A stretch of 55,864 nt of DNA, from assembly GCA_017744495.1 (NCBI GenBank), contig JAGIBE010000246.1:1-55864 (forward strand). Direction: 5' to 3'. Source of the DNA: Caulobacter sp. GTDB lineage: Bacteria; Pseudomonadota; Alphaproteobacteria; Caulobacterales; Caulobacteraceae. Of this stretch, positions 10,839 through 22,266 are shown in pieces; the stretch's first letter is position 1, and every line of letters starts with the position of its first letter. The notes beneath the pieces are model-generated. The model did not search any database. It saw nothing but the letters and a program-made list of their open reading frames with translations, and was not told the origin of the DNA. The translations under genes were made by a program, and so were the position numbers.

Positions 10839-12331
10839 GCCAGCACGCTCCTCAAGGCAGTCGCGTAGCGCGCCAGGATCGTCTCGCGCGCGTGGTGGCG
10901 GCCGCCGCTGACGACCTGCCGGCCGCCGCGCCAGACGCCGTCGACAGCCCCGTGTCGCCCGGCGAACACCCAGCTGTCCAGCAAAGCGTCGCCGTCGCGA
11001 CCGATCATCGCCGGATGGGCGCGATCCAGGGTCACGAAGTCGGCCGCACGCCCGCGCCGCAAGCCGCCCGCGATGCCCAGGGCCTGGGCCCCGCCGGTCA
11101 CCGCCGAGCGGAACAGCTCCCCGCCGGTCGAGCTCTTGGGCGCCTTGGCCAGCACGTTGCGGGCGCGGCGGGTCAGACGCTGGGCGTATTCCAGGGTCCG
11201 AAGTTCCTCGGCCGCGTCGATCAGCACGTTGCTGTCCGAGCCGATCCCGAACGCCCCGCCGGCCGCCAGGTAGTCGTGGGCCGGGAAGGCGCCGTCGCCG
11301 AGATTGGCCTCGGTGATCGGGCATAGGCCGGCCACCGCCCCGCTCTTGGCCAGGCGCTCGGTCTCCATGGCGTTCAGGTGAGTGGCGTGGACCAGGCACC
11401 AACGCTTGTCGATCGGCGCGTTGTTCATCAACCAGCGCACCGGCCGCGCGCCGGTGGCGGCCAGGCAGTCGTCGACTTCTTTCGTCTGCTCAGCGATGTG
11501 GATATGGATCGGATTGGCGCCGGCCAGTGGGATGATCGCGGTCAGCTCCTCGGCCGTGACCGCGCGCAGGCTGTGGGGCGCGATCCCGACCATCGCGTCC
11601 GGCAGGCCGGCCACCGCCGCGCGGCTGGCCCCGATCAGCCGGCCGTAGCCCTCGACGTCATGGATGAACCGCCGCTGGCCCTCGCCGGGCGCGACGCCGC
11701 CGAAGCCGGCATGGGCGTAGAACACCGGCAACAGGGTCAGGCCGATCCCCGTCTCGTCCGCCGCCGCCGCGATCCGCGCCGCCATCTCGGCGGGATCGGC
11801 GTAGGGCGAGCCGTCCTTGTCGTGGTGCAGATAGTGGAACTCGCCCACCCGGGTCGAGCCGGTTTCCAGCATCTCCATATAGGCCAGGGCGGCGATGGCC
11901 TGGACCTCGTCGGGACCCAGACGGTCGACGAAACGGTACATCAGCTCGCGCCAGGTCCAGAAGCTGTCCCCTGTAGGGCCTCGGACTTCGGTCAGGCCCG
12001 CCATGGCGCGCTGGAAGGCGTGGCTGTGCAGGTTGGGCAGGCCAGGCAGGCAGGGGCCGTAGGCGGTCTCGCCGGACTGGCGGGCGACGTCGGTGTCGAC
12101 CCGGGCGATCATGCCGTCGGTGATCGTGAAGCGGACGTCCTTGGCCCAGCCGTCCACCAACAGGGCCTGCTCGAACCAGAGGGTCTGGGGACCGGTCGGC
12201 GCGGGGCGCTCGGGTTCGCGAACGGGCTCGGGCGCAGCCTCGACGTCCGCCTGGACATCCTCGGGCGGCGTGTAGATCGGCGCGTCGTCGGGATCGGAGG
12301 CGGCTTCTGGCGGAAACGCGTCGTCGGTCAC
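10835..12331 (-). CDS. hutF: HutF, formimidoylglutamate deiminase
   Basis: The protein is about 498 residues, an amidohydrolase with the metal-site segment G-L-P-N-L-H-S-H-A-F-Q-R-A and later H-I-H-I-A-E-Q and G-S-D-S-N-V. It converts N-formimidoyl-L-glutamate to N-formyl-L-glutamate and ammonia, the step that defines the five-enzyme histidine pathway with HutG. GTG 12331 is chosen because GAGG lies upstream and the next ATG (12385) would place the operator inside the gene. Residues 1-45 are an unusual acidic, proline-rich extension (D-P-D-D-A-P-I-Y-T-P-P) ahead of the usual T-L-W-F-E-Q-A start, so the true start could be later. Confidence 0.92.
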   Translation of the reverse strand: MTDDAFPPEAASDPDDAPIYTPPEDVQADVEAAPEPVREPERPAPTGPQTLWFEQALLVDGWAKDVRFTITDGMIARVDTDVARQSGETAYGPCLPGLPNLHSHAFQRAMAGLTEVRGPTGDSFWTWRELMYRFVDRLGPDEVQAIAALAYMEMLETGSTRVGEFHYLHHDKDGSPYADPAEMAARIAAAADETGIGLTLLPVFYAHAGFGGVAPGEGQRRFIHDVEGYGRLIGASRAAVAGLPDAMVGIAPHSLRAVTAEELTAIIPLAGANPIHIHIAEQTKEVDDCLAATGARPVRWLMNNAPIDKRWCLVHATHLNAMETERLAKSGAVAGLCPITEANLGDGAFPAHDYLAAGGAFGIGSDSNVLIDAAEELRTLEYAQRLTRRARNVLAKAPKSSTGGELFRSAVTGGAQALGIAGGLRRGRAADFVTLDRAHPAMIGRDGDALLDSWVFAGRHGAVDGVWRGGRQVVSGGRHHARETILARYATALRSVLA

Positions 12332-12353
12332 TGGACAATCCTCAGGTCGCGCG

Positions 12354-12371
12354 AATATGTCTATACATATT
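12354..12371. promoter_or_regulatory. candidate HutC operator
   Basis: AATATGT-CTAT-ACATATT is a perfect 7-bp inverted repeat with a 4-bp AT-rich spacer. It sits in the divergent hutF/hutI region, 23 bases before the hutF start and 47 before the hutI start. HutC operators known from other proteobacteria carry a similar TGTATATACA-like core, so this is a strong candidate for repression of both operons. Confidence 0.75.
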
Positions 12372-12418
12372 GAAGCCGACGGCAAGAGACCGCACCGGCG
12401 TTCGGAGGTCCCCAGGCC

Positions 12419-13630
12419 ATGCGCTGCGATCGGGTGTGGAGCAAGGCCCGCCTAGCCACTTTCGCGGCCGATCGCCCCGGAATGGGTATGATCGAGGACG
12501 GCGTCGTGGCGGCGTTCCGCGGCCGCATCGCCTATGCCGGTCCCGCCGCCGATGCGCCCGCCTTCGAGGCCGACGAGGTCATCGACTGCGAAGACCGCTG
12601 GATCACCCCCGGCCTGATCGATCCCCACACCCACCTGGTGTTCGGCGGCGACCGGGCCCACGAGTTCGAGCTGCGGCTGGCCGGCGCGTCGTACGAGGAG
12701 ATCGCCCGGGCCGGCGGCGGCATCGTCTCGACCATGAAGGCCACCCGCGCCGCCACCCGCGCCGAGCTGACCGCCGCCGCCCTGCCCCGCCTGGACGCCC
12801 TGATCGCCGAGGGCCTGACCACCATCGAGGTCAAGTCCGGCTACGGCCTGTCGCTGGACGACGAGCTCAAGAGCCTGCGCGCCGCCCGCGCCATGGCCGA
12901 CGCCCGTTCGGTGTCGGTGACCACCACCTTCCTCGGCGCCCACGCCCTGCCGCCCGAGTTCGCCGGCGATCCCGACGGCTATATCGACCGGGTCTGCCGC
13001 GAGATGATCCCCGCCGTCGCCGCCGAGGGCCTGGCCGACGCTGTGGACGCCTTCTGCGAGGGCATCGGCTTCACGCCCGCTCAGACCCGCCGGGTGTTCG
13101 AGGCCGCCCACGCCCACGGCCTGCCGGTCAAGCTGCACGCCGAGCAGCTGTCGAACCTTCACGGCGCGGCTCTGGCGGCCGAGTTCGGGGCGCTGTCGGC
13201 CGATCACCTGGAGTATCTGGACGACGCCGGGATCGCGGCCATGGCCAAGGCCGGCACGGTCGCGACCTTGCTACCGGGCGCCTTCTATTTCGTGCGCGAG
13301 ACCAAGCTGCCGCCGATCCAGGCCCTGCGCGACGCGGGCGTGCCGATAGCCCTGGCCACCGACTGCAACCCCGGCACCTCGCCCCTGACCAGCCTTCTGC
13401 TGACGATGAACATGGCCGCCACCCTGTTCCGCATGACCGTCGAGGAATGCCTGGCCGGCGTCACGCGTGAGGCCGCGCGGGCGATCGGACGACTAGGGAG
13501 TACGGGCACGCTGGAGGCCGGCAAGGCCTGCGACCTGGCTGTGTGGGACGTCGAGCGGCCCGCCGAACTTGTCTACCGCATGGGCTTGAACCCGCTCCAT
13601 GCGCGCGTCTGGAAGGGTGAAATCGCGTGA
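12419..13630 (+). CDS. hutI: HutI, imidazolonepropionase
   Basis: The 403-residue amidohydrolase opens the imidazolone ring of 4-imidazolone-5-propanoate to give formimidoylglutamate. The metal-binding segment [12 protein letters not shown], the K-S-G-Y-G-L segment, K-L-H-A-E-Q and A-T-D-C-N-P-G-T are all present and typical. GGAGG lies ten bases before ATG 12419. Its TGA overlaps the hutH start, so the two are coupled. First gene of hutIHGUD. Confidence 0.95.
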   Translation: MRCDRVWSKARLATFAADRPGMGMIEDGVVAAFRGRIAYAGPAADAPAFEADEVIDCEDRWITPGLIDPHTHLVFGGDRAHEFELRLAGASYEEIARAGGGIVSTMKATRAATRAELTAAALPRLDALIAEGLTTIEVKSGYGLSLDDELKSLRAARAMADARSVSVTTTFLGAHALPPEFAGDPDGYIDRVCREMIPAVAAEGLADAVDAFCEGIGFTPAQTRRVFEAAHAHGLPVKLHAEQLSNLHGAALAAEFGALSADHLEYLDDAGIAAMAKAGTVATLLPGAFYFVRETKLPPIQALRDAGVPIALATDCNPGTSPLTSLLLTMNMAATLFRMTVEECLAGVTREAARAIGRLGSTGTLEAGKACDLAVWDVERPAELVYRMGLNPLHARVWKGEIA

Positions 13631-15162
13631 CCGAAGTCGTTCTCAATCCCGGTGAAGTCAGCCTGGCCGACTGGAAGGCCGTCTATCGCGGCGCGCCCGC
13701 GCGGCTGCACCCCAGCGCCGCTCCGGTGATCGCCGAGAGCGCCGCCGCCGTGGAGCGCATCCTGGCCAAGGGCGCGCCGGTCTACGGCATCAACACGGGT
13801 TTCGGGAAGCTGGCCAGCGTCCGCATCGGCGACGCCGACCTCGAGGCCCTGCAGCGCAACATCGTCCTGTCCCACGCCGCCGGCACGGGCGCGCCGTCGC
13901 CGGTCCCGGTGATCCGGCTGATGATGGCCCTGAAGCTGGCCAGCCTGGCGCAGGGCGCCTCGGGCGTGCGGCCGGCGACCACCGATCTGCTGGAAGCCAT
14001 GCTCGTGAAGGGCCTGACGCCGGTCGTGCCGTGCCGGGGCTCGGTCGGCGCCTCGGGCGACCTGGCGCCGCTGTCGCACATGGCCGCGACGATGATCGGG
14101 GTCGGCGAAATCTTTGTCGGCGAGCGCCGTCTGCCGGCGGCCGAGGCCCTGGCCGAGGCGGGCCTGCAGCCGTTGACACTGGGCCCCAAGGAGGGCCTCG
14201 CGCTGCTGAACGGCACCCAGTTCTCGACCGCCAACGCCCTGGCCGCCCTGTTCGACGCCGAGCGGCTGTTCCAGTCGGCCCTGGTCACCGGCGCCTTGGC
14301 GACCGAGGCGGCCAAGGGTTCGGACACCCCGTTCGACCCGCGCATCCACGCCCTGCGCCGCCAGCCCGGCCAGATCGAGACCGCCGCCGCCCTGCGGGCC
14401 CTGATGGCCAACTCGGCGATCCGCGACTCCCACCGCGAGGGCGACGCCCGGGTGCAAGACCCCTACTGCCTGCGCTGCCAGCCGCAGGTGATGGGCGCCG
14501 CGCTCGACGTCCTGCGCCAGGCCGCCGTGACCCTGGCCACCGAGGCCAACGGCGTCTCCGACAACCCGCTGATCTTCCCGGATACGGACGAGGCCCTGTC
14601 GGGCGGCAACTTCCACGCCGAGCCCGTGGCCTTCGCCGCCGACATGATCGCCCTGGCGGTCTGCGAGATCGGCTCGATCGCCGAGCGCCGCATCGCCATG
14701 CTGGTCGATCCCGCCTGCTCGGGCCTGCCGGCCTTCCTGACGCCCAAGCCGGGCCTGAACTCCGGCTTCATGATCCCGCAGGTCACCGCCGCCGCCCTGG
14801 TCTCGGAGAACAAGCAGAAGGCCTATCCGGCCAGCGTCGACTCCATCCCGACCTCGGCCAACCAGGAGGACCACGTCTCGATGGCCGCTCACGGCGCGCG
14901 ACGCCTGCTGGCCATGGTCGAGGCGGCCGAGGCGGTGATCGGCATCGAGCTGCTGGCGGCGGTGCAGGGCTGCGATTTCCACGCGCCGCTGACGTCGAGC
15001 CCGTCGCTGCAAGCCGTCCGCAAGGTGCTGCGCGACCAGGTCCCGCACCTGTCGGACGACCGCCATTTCCACCCGGACATGGAAGCCGCCAACGCCCTGG
15101 TCCGCTCGGGCGCCCTGGTCGCGGCGGCCCGCGAAGTGACGTTGCCGGGAGTGGAAGCGTGA
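13627..15162 (+). CDS. hutH: HutH, histidine ammonia-lyase
   Basis: The 511-residue protein is full length for the family. The MIO cofactor triad A142-S143-G144 lies in [12 protein letters not shown], and the catalytic-region segments [10 protein letters not shown] and Q-E-D-H-V-S-M are intact. It deaminates L-histidine to urocanate, the inducer of the pathway. Start GTG 13627 shares bases with the hutI stop (GTGA overlap). Confidence 0.96.
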   Translation: MTEVVLNPGEVSLADWKAVYRGAPARLHPSAAPVIAESAAAVERILAKGAPVYGINTGFGKLASVRIGDADLEALQRNIVLSHAAGTGAPSPVPVIRLMMALKLASLAQGASGVRPATTDLLEAMLVKGLTPVVPCRGSVGASGDLAPLSHMAATMIGVGEIFVGERRLPAAEALAEAGLQPLTLGPKEGLALLNGTQFSTANALAALFDAERLFQSALVTGALATEAAKGSDTPFDPRIHALRRQPGQIETAAALRALMANSAIRDSHREGDARVQDPYCLRCQPQVMGAALDVLRQAAVTLATEANGVSDNPLIFPDTDEALSGGNFHAEPVAFAADMIALAVCEIGSIAERRIAMLVDPACSGLPAFLTPKPGLNSGFMIPQVTAAALVSENKQKAYPASVDSIPTSANQEDHVSMAAHGARRLLAMVEAAEAVIGIELLAAVQGCDFHAPLTSSPSLQAVRKVLRDQVPHLSDDRHFHPDMEAANALVRSGALVAAAREVTLPGVEA

Positions 15163-15180
15163 CCCCGCCCCCAAACGGTT

Positions 15181-15286
15181 GTCATCCCGGAAGCCCCGCA
15201 GGGGCTGTCCGGGACCCAGGGGACCGGGCTGGCGCTTTGCGGCTCACCTGGGTCCCGGCCTTCCGCTTCGCTACAGCCGGGATGAC
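15181..15286. repeat. imperfect palindrome reaching the hutG start
   Basis: Bases 15181-15220 and 15247-15286 form an imperfect inverted repeat with matching ends (GTCATCCCGG / CCGGGATGAC and GGGACCCAGG / CCTGGGTCCC). The right arm ends four bases before hutG ATG 15290, and its GGGA is the best Shine-Dalgarno candidate for hutG. The core resembles the 3266-3392 palindrome. Confidence 0.8.
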
Positions 15287-15289
15287 AAT

Positions 15290-16114
15290 ATGAATATGGC
15301 GACCAAGGACTGGCTGCACGTCACCCGGGGCGACGCGCCCCTGGTGGTCAGCATCCCGCACGCCGGGACGATCATCCCGTCGGACGTCGAGGCGCGACTG
15401 GTCTCGCCCTGGCTGGCCCGCAAGGACGCCGATTGGTGGTTGGGCGAGCTCTACGCCTTCGCCGACGCCCTGGACGCCACGGTGGTGCGCACCGGGATCT
15501 CGCGCACGGTGATCGACGTCAATCGCGACCCGTCGGGCGTGTCGCTGTATCCCGGCCAGGCCACCACCGCCCTCTGCCCGGTCGACACCTTCGACGGGGA
15601 GCCGCTGTATCAGACCGGCCAGGAGCCGGACGCCGACGAGATCGCCAAGCGGCGGATCGCCTTCTTCGATCCCTATCACGCCACGCTGGAGGCCGAGCTC
15701 GACCGGCTGCTCGCGCTTCACGGCAAGGTGGTGCTGTACGACGCCCACTCGATCCGCTCGCGCGCGCCCCGCCTGTTCGACGGCGAGCTGCCGCAGTTCA
15801 ACGTCGGCACCAACAGCGGCGCGGCCTGCGCGCCCGACCTGACCCGCCGGATCGAAGCCGCCTGCGACGCTACGAGCCTGCCGCGCGTCACCGACGGCCG
15901 GTTCAAGGGCGGCTGGATCACCCGCCACTACGGCCAGCCCGAGCATGGCGTCCACGGCGTCCAGATGGAGCTGGCATGCCGCGGCTATATCGACGAGCCG
16001 CCGGTCCTGACGTCTGAGACCTGGCCCACGCCCTACGCCCCAGCCCGCGCCGCCTCGCTGCGCGCCGCCCTCACCGACGTGCTGAAGGCGTGCCTCGCCT
16101 TCGCCCAAGCCTGA
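15290..16114 (+). CDS. hutG: HutG, N-formylglutamate deformylase
   Basis: The 274-residue protein belongs to the N-formylglutamate amidohydrolase family: V-V-S-I-P-H-A-G near the N-terminus, [18 protein letters not shown] and the late [13 protein letters not shown]. It releases formate and L-glutamate from HutF's product, the last step. ATG 15290 and ATG 15296 are both possible. A reading from 15179 would translate the palindrome and is rejected. hutU follows after eight bases. Confidence 0.94.
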   Translation: MNMATKDWLHVTRGDAPLVVSIPHAGTIIPSDVEARLVSPWLARKDADWWLGELYAFADALDATVVRTGISRTVIDVNRDPSGVSLYPGQATTALCPVDTFDGEPLYQTGQEPDADEIAKRRIAFFDPYHATLEAELDRLLALHGKVVLYDAHSIRSRAPRLFDGELPQFNVGTNSGAACAPDLTRRIEAACDATSLPRVTDGRFKGGWITRHYGQPEHGVHGVQMELACRGYIDEPPVLTSETWPTPYAPARAASLRAALTDVLKACLAFAQA

Positions 16115-16122
16115 GCTCCCGC

Positions 16123-17787
<1,665 letters not shown>

Positions 17788-17800
17788 TCCTCATAGGTCC

Positions 17801-18385
17801 ATGCGCGTCCTGAGAGCCGCCGACCGTGTCGCCGCGTCGTGGAAGAACGGCGGCGGCGTCACGCGCGAGGTGGCCGCCTGGCCGCCGGGCGCGAGCCTGG
17901 ACGCCTTCGACTGGCGGATCAGCCTGGCCGAGATCGCCGCCGACGGACCGTTCTCGACCTTTTCCGGCGTCGACCGCGTGCTGACGGTGATCCAGGGAGA
18001 GGGCCTGCTGCTGACGATCGACGACCGCATGCTGGCCCTGGACGCCGCCTCCCCGCCGCTGGACTTCTCCGGCGAGGCCGCGGTCTTCGCGCGCCTGACC
18101 CACGGTCCGATCAGCGACCTGAACATCATGGTGCGGCGAGGGAAGTTGAGGGCGCGGACCCGGCGGATGACCGTAACCGGCGCCGGCGAGGTGACTGCCC
18201 GGGCGCGCGTGACCCTGGTCCTGGCCCTCGATCCGCTGCGCATCCTGCGGCCCGGCGGGGCGATCGATCTGACGCCGCTGGATGCGGTCTTGCTGGAACA
18301 CGGCCACTCAAGCCTGATCCTGGAAGGCCGAGGCCGAACATTGGTCGCCGAGATCACAGTCGATCCGGAACAGGCTTCACAGTAA
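17801..18385 (+). CDS. hutD: HutD family protein
   Basis: The 194-residue protein starts R-V-L-R-A-A-D-R and contains S-W-K-N-G-G-G-V-T-R-E-V-A, F-D-W-R-I-S-L-A-E-I-A-A-D-G-P-F-S-x-F and G-V-D-R-V-L, the standard HutD/Ves pattern of a small bicupin. HutD is linked to hut operons but is not a pathway enzyme; work in pseudomonads suggests it limits urocanate-driven expression. It is the last gene of the operon. Confidence 0.93.
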   Translation: MRVLRAADRVAASWKNGGGVTREVAAWPPGASLDAFDWRISLAEIAADGPFSTFSGVDRVLTVIQGEGLLLTIDDRMLALDAASPPLDFSGEAAVFARLTHGPISDLNIMVRRGKLRARTRRMTVTGAGEVTARARVTLVLALDPLRILRPGGAIDLTPLDAVLLEHGHSSLILEGRGRTLVAEITVDPEQASQ

Positions 18386-18519
18386 AGCTCCGAACATCTC
18401 GCGGCATGCGCCAAAACGCACGCGACCTCGCGCCGCGTTTGTATCGCCACGTCTTTGCCTTATCTGATCGTTAACCGAACTAAACGTCCGGCCACCCAGA
18501 AACGATCCAGGATAAATTC

Positions 18520-19197
18520 ATGCTTACATCGGCAGCGAAGAAACGCGCCCAGAACGGCCTTGCTCCGGTAGCGCGTGGCGTGCTGGGCCTGGCCCTGGTC
18601 TTCGCTCCGATGGTGGTGGCGGCGATGGAAAATCCGCACAAGGCGCCGCACGCGACGCCGGCCGTGCAGCGCCTGCTGGCCGACCTGGCGACGAAGCCGC
18701 AGAAGCCAGTCCGCAAGGAACTGGTCTGGAGCGGCGCCGACATCGACGGCGACGGCGCGCCCGACTTCCTGAACCCGACCGGCGGCGCGCCTCGCGGCCA
18801 CGACGAGTTCGGCGACGGCCAGTTCGGCGCCCGCCGCGACGGCGGCTCGCGCAGCCACGAGGGCGTCGACTACATCGCCAAGGCCGGCCAGGACGTGATG
18901 GCCCCGATCTCGGGCTATGTGACCAAGATCGGCTACGCCTACGGCGGCGACAGCAGCCTGACCTTCGTCGAGATCAGCAACCCGGCCCTCGGCTACGTCG
19001 CCCGCGTCTTCTACGTGAAACCCGGCGTCGAGGTCGGCCAGGCCGTGCGCCTGGGCGAGGTGATCGGCACGGACCAGAGCCTGCAAAGCCACTATCCGGG
19101 CATCACCAACCACGTGCACCTGGAGGTGATGGAGCCGGGCGGCGAGCGGGTGAACGCGGCGGAGCTGATCGTGAGGAAGATGGTGGTGCAGGCTTAG
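18520..19197 (+). CDS. M23 (LytM-type) metallopeptidase with a calcium-loop-like segment
   Basis: The 225-residue protein has an N-terminal hydrophobic segment (about 17-36), probably a signal peptide or anchor. The M23 zinc residues are intact: S-H113-E-G-V-D117 and N-H-V-H-L-E. M23 enzymes cleave peptidoglycan cross-bridges or act as hydrolase regulators. Residues 74-82 read D-I-D-G-D-G-A-P-D, an EF-hand/dockerin-like calcium loop. AGGA lies ten bases before ATG 18520. The 134 bases after hutD hold no gene. Confidence 0.87.
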   Translation: MLTSAAKKRAQNGLAPVARGVLGLALVFAPMVVAAMENPHKAPHATPAVQRLLADLATKPQKPVRKELVWSGADIDGDGAPDFLNPTGGAPRGHDEFGDGQFGARRDGGSRSHEGVDYIAKAGQDVMAPISGYVTKIGYAYGGDSSLTFVEISNPALGYVARVFYVKPGVEVGQAVRLGEVIGTDQSLQSHYPGITNHVHLEVMEPGGERVNAAELIVRKMVVQA

Positions 19198-19211
19198 GTC
19201 GGCTCACACCC

Positions 19212-19345
19212 ACTTGCCCCCACCTGACCGCTTCGCGGTCTGTCCGCCCCCATAGGGGGCGGAGCCTTAAGACGCGGCGCCCGTGAGCGCGAACTCCGCC
19301 CCCTATGGGGGCGGACAGGCGACGAGTCGCCAGGTGGGGGCAAGT
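19212..19345. repeat. long inverted repeat between convergent genes
   Basis: Arms 19212-19264 and 19294-19345 are imperfect reverse complements with long perfect ends (ACTTGCCCCCACCTG / CAGGTGGGGGCAAGT) and inner blocks (CCGCCCCCATAGGGGGCGGAG). The inner block is itself palindromic in each arm. It lies between the M23 stop (19197) and the GH31 stop (19361) and probably forms the 3' end of both transcripts. Confidence 0.88.
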
Positions 19346-19360
19346 CAGTGCGCCACCGCC

Positions 19361-22204
19361 CTACTTCCTCACGACCACCACCGGCTGCCCGGTGTACGCC
19401 ACCGTCTGATCCACAGCGTCGAAGTCCACAGGCTTCGCACCCGCCCCGATGAACCGCACCTTGATCGTCCGGTTCTCGACCATGCCCTTGAACGACCCCG
19501 ACCGCGCGCCGATCGTCAGGCGACCGGACGCGTTGTCGAAGCTCATCGGAATTCGGCTCCACGCCCCGCGGGCGTAGCCGTTGCTCAGTCCGTCGTCCTC
19601 GTAGAGCTCGAACGTGCCATCCGCGCCCGTATAGACCACCACGGTCAGCGGAGCCTCGGGCTGCTCGCCGACATACTGCTGGACCACCGTGGTCGGCACG
19701 ATCGAGCCGGCCCTCACGAACAGCGGCATGCGCGACAGCGGGGCGTCGGCCTTGACGGTTTGGCCGCCCTTGAAGGCCTTGCCGGTTTCGAAGTCGTACC
19801 AGCTGGCCCCGGCCGGCAGGTAGACCTGCCGCGAGCGGGCCTTGAACACGGTGACCGGCGCGACCAGGAACGCCTTGCCGAACAGGTACTCGTCATTGAC
19901 GTTCCGCGCCGTCAGATCGGACGGGAAGTCCATGACCAGGCCGCGCATGATGCTGCCGTCGCGCTGATAGGTATCGGCCGCCAAGGTGTAGACATAGGGC
20001 ATCAGCCGGTAGCGGAGCTCGTCGTACCAGGCCAGGGCCTTGTAGACCTCGGTGCCCTCGTCGGCGAGGTTGTAGATCTCGCGGTACGGGAACTCGCCGT
20101 GGCTGCGGAACAGCGGGCTGAAGGCGCCGAACTGGAACCAGCGCAGGTTCAGCTCCTGCCATTCCGCCCAGTGGGCCGGGTCCTTGTTGGTGTAGCGATC
20201 CTCGACCGAGAAGCCGCCGATGTCGGTCGTCCAGTTGGGCACGCCCGACATCGACAGGTTCATGCCGGCCGAGATCTGGTCCTTCAGGTCGTCCCAGCGG
20301 GCCACCACGTCGCCGCTCCACAGGGCCACGCCGTTGCGCTGGATGCCGCCGAAGCCCGAGCGCGACAGGATGAAGCTGCGCTTGTCGGGGTTCAGTTCGC
20401 GCTCGCCCTCGAACACGCCGGTGGTGTGGATCAGCGGGTAGGAATTGAAGAACTCCGCCCCCGGCCCGATCGCCGTCGGCCCCATGCGCAGGGTGCGCTC
20501 GGGGATGTCGAGGTTGGAGTGCATGTCCGGCTCGTCGCTGTCCATCCACCAGGCGTCGACGCCGAAGCCTTTCAGGCTCTCCTTGACCTGGCGCCAGTAG
20601 ATGTCGCGCGCTTCCTTGGAATAGGGGTCGTAGAACGAGTTGGCGTAGCCCGGCCCGACCCAATCCACCGCGCCCTGCTCGAGGTTGCGGTGATACATGT
20701 GGCCCTTGGCGTCCAGCTCCTTGAAGTGCTCCGTGGTCGGATAGAACTTCGGCCAGATCGAGATCATGAAGTGGGTGTTCAGGTCATGGATCTGGTCGAT
20801 CATGCCCTTGGGATCGGGGAAGCGCGTCTCGTCGAACTTGTGGCTGCCCCAGGCGTCGTCCTTCCAGTAGCGCCAGTCCTCGACGATGTTGTCGAGCGGC
20901 AGCTTGCGGGCCCGGTACTGCTTGACGACGTCCAGCAGCTGGTCGGCGGTCTCGTAGCGCTGGCGGCTCTGCCACAGGCCGTAGGCCCAGCGCGGCATCA
21001 GCACCGCCTCGCCCGTCAGGTCGCGATAGCCGGCCACCACCTGGTCCAGATTCGAGCCGCCGACATAGTAGTAGTCGATGGCGTGGCCGACCTCGGAGGT
21101 GAAGGTCAGCGAGTGTTGGTCCGCCGCCGGGATCGGGTTGTTGTGCAGCAGGCCGATATAGCCTTCGTTGGGATCCCACTCGACGCGGATCTTGTGACGG
21201 GCGCCCGGCTTCATCGGAGCGGTGAAATTGTGGAACCACGGGTTCCAGTTCTGCCGCCAGCGATCGATCGCCAGCTTCCCGTCGACATAAACCTTGGCGT
21301 AGCTGCTGGAATAGAGCTTGAACTTCTGGACGCCGGCGACGGAGGCCTCGACCGAGCCCTCCCAGACCACCCGCGCGCCCTTGACCGGCTTCTTGTCCGG
21401 CCCGGTCAACTCGGCCGGCCAATTGGGCTGGTCCTTCAGGTAGCGGTAGTTGATGTCGGGCTCGACGCGGGTGAGCTTCAGTTGGTCGCCCACATAGTAC
21501 TTAGCCGTGAAACCGCCCGACTTGCCGGTGGCGTCGAAGATCTTCAGGTCGCGCGAGGCCAGATCGTAAGGCGTGGGGTCGCCGAAACGGGTGATCCCGT
21601 TGTTCTCCCACAGCAGACCGTAGTTGCGGGTGGACAGCACGAACGGGATGGCGATGTCGCGGTTGTACTGGGCCAGTTCGACGTCCTGGCCATTGTAGTT
21701 CATCTGGCCGTTCTGGTGCTGGCCCAGGCCGTAGAAGGCCTCGTCCGTGCCCGGATTGAACTGCTGGCTGACGGCGTAGAACGTCTTGCCGTCGATGGTC
21801 TCGGTCTTGAAGGGCCGGCGGCCGTTCTCGGCCAGGACAAGCTTGCCGGTCTCGTCGCGGAAGCTGACGGCGCCGCTCGCCAGCGACACTTCCGCCGTCG
21901 CCTTGCCGGCCTTGACCACGACCTTGCCGCCCGCCTGCTCGACCGTGAAGGCGCCGGTGGGTCTGGCCGTGACCATCAGGCTGGCCGGGACGTCCAGGCT
22001 GTCGGTCGGCGTGGCGGTGACGTGGATCACCCGCTCGCCCATCACCTGCAGCCGCACCTTCTTGGCCGGGCCCGAGGCGGGGGTGACCACCACGCCGTCG
22101 GCCGTCTTCTCGAAAGCGCCGTCCAACGCGAAGGCGCTGGTCGAGGCCAGGAGGGCCAGGGCGAGGCCGGCGGCGAGGCCGGCCGGGCGGATGAGGTTGC
22201 GCAT
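19361..22204 (-). CDS. GH31 alpha-xylosidase with PA14 insert
   Basis: The 947-residue protein has a signal peptide (M-R-N-L...T-S-A-F-A). It has the GH31 N-terminal beta domain, an inserted PA14-like domain (K-V-Y-V-D-G-K-L-A-I-D-R-W) and the catalytic barrel with D-A-W-W-M-D-S-D-E-P-D (nucleophile Asp 555) and L-W-S-G-D-V (acid/base Asp 632). PA14-carrying GH31 alpha-xylosidases acting on xyloglucan oligosaccharides are known from other Gram-negative xyloglucan loci. It follows the GH35 gene after 62 bases on the same strand. A longer start (22366) lies upstream of the GGAAG site and overlaps GH35. Confidence 0.92.
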   Translation of the reverse strand: MRNLIRPAGLAAGLALALLASTSAFALDGAFEKTADGVVVTPASGPAKKVRLQVMGERVIHVTATPTDSLDVPASLMVTARPTGAFTVEQAGGKVVVKAGKATAEVSLASGAVSFRDETGKLVLAENGRRPFKTETIDGKTFYAVSQQFNPGTDEAFYGLGQHQNGQMNYNGQDVELAQYNRDIAIPFVLSTRNYGLLWENNGITRFGDPTPYDLASRDLKIFDATGKSGGFTAKYYVGDQLKLTRVEPDINYRYLKDQPNWPAELTGPDKKPVKGARVVWEGSVEASVAGVQKFKLYSSSYAKVYVDGKLAIDRWRQNWNPWFHNFTAPMKPGARHKIRVEWDPNEGYIGLLHNNPIPAADQHSLTFTSEVGHAIDYYYVGGSNLDQVVAGYRDLTGEAVLMPRWAYGLWQSRQRYETADQLLDVVKQYRARKLPLDNIVEDWRYWKDDAWGSHKFDETRFPDPKGMIDQIHDLNTHFMISIWPKFYPTTEHFKELDAKGHMYHRNLEQGAVDWVGPGYANSFYDPYSKEARDIYWRQVKESLKGFGVDAWWMDSDEPDMHSNLDIPERTLRMGPTAIGPGAEFFNSYPLIHTTGVFEGERELNPDKRSFILSRSGFGGIQRNGVALWSGDVVARWDDLKDQISAGMNLSMSGVPNWTTDIGGFSVEDRYTNKDPAHWAEWQELNLRWFQFGAFSPLFRSHGEFPYREIYNLADEGTEVYKALAWYDELRYRLMPYVYTLAADTYQRDGSIMRGLVMDFPSDLTARNVNDEYLFGKAFLVAPVTVFKARSRQVYLPAGASWYDFETGKAFKGGQTVKADAPLSRMPLFVRAGSIVPTTVVQQYVGEQPEAPLTVVVYTGADGTFELYEDDGLSNGYARGAWSRIPMSFDNASGRLTIGARSGSFKGMVENRTIKVRFIGAGAKPVDFDAVDQTVAYTGQPVVVVRK

Positions 22205-22266
22205 ATCGTTTCTTCCCGTCGTCTTGTCGTTTGTGCCGCCTAAGCGGCCTATGGGGACTGGGCGGA

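Noticed and set aside
10839..11402. N-terminal extension of HutC across hutF
   Set aside because: The extra residues are Arg/Gly/Pro-rich shadow of hutF; HutC proteins are normally about 230-250 residues and start right at the winged helix, as TTG 10838 gives.
12332..12385. ATG 12385 as the hutF start
   Set aside because: It would put the putative HutC operator inside the coding region and adds non-family residues; GTG 12331 has an upstream GAGG.
15179..15289. Earlier hutG start translating the palindrome
   Set aside because: The added residues are encoded by the inverted repeat and have no resemblance to the N-formylglutamate amidohydrolase N-terminus.
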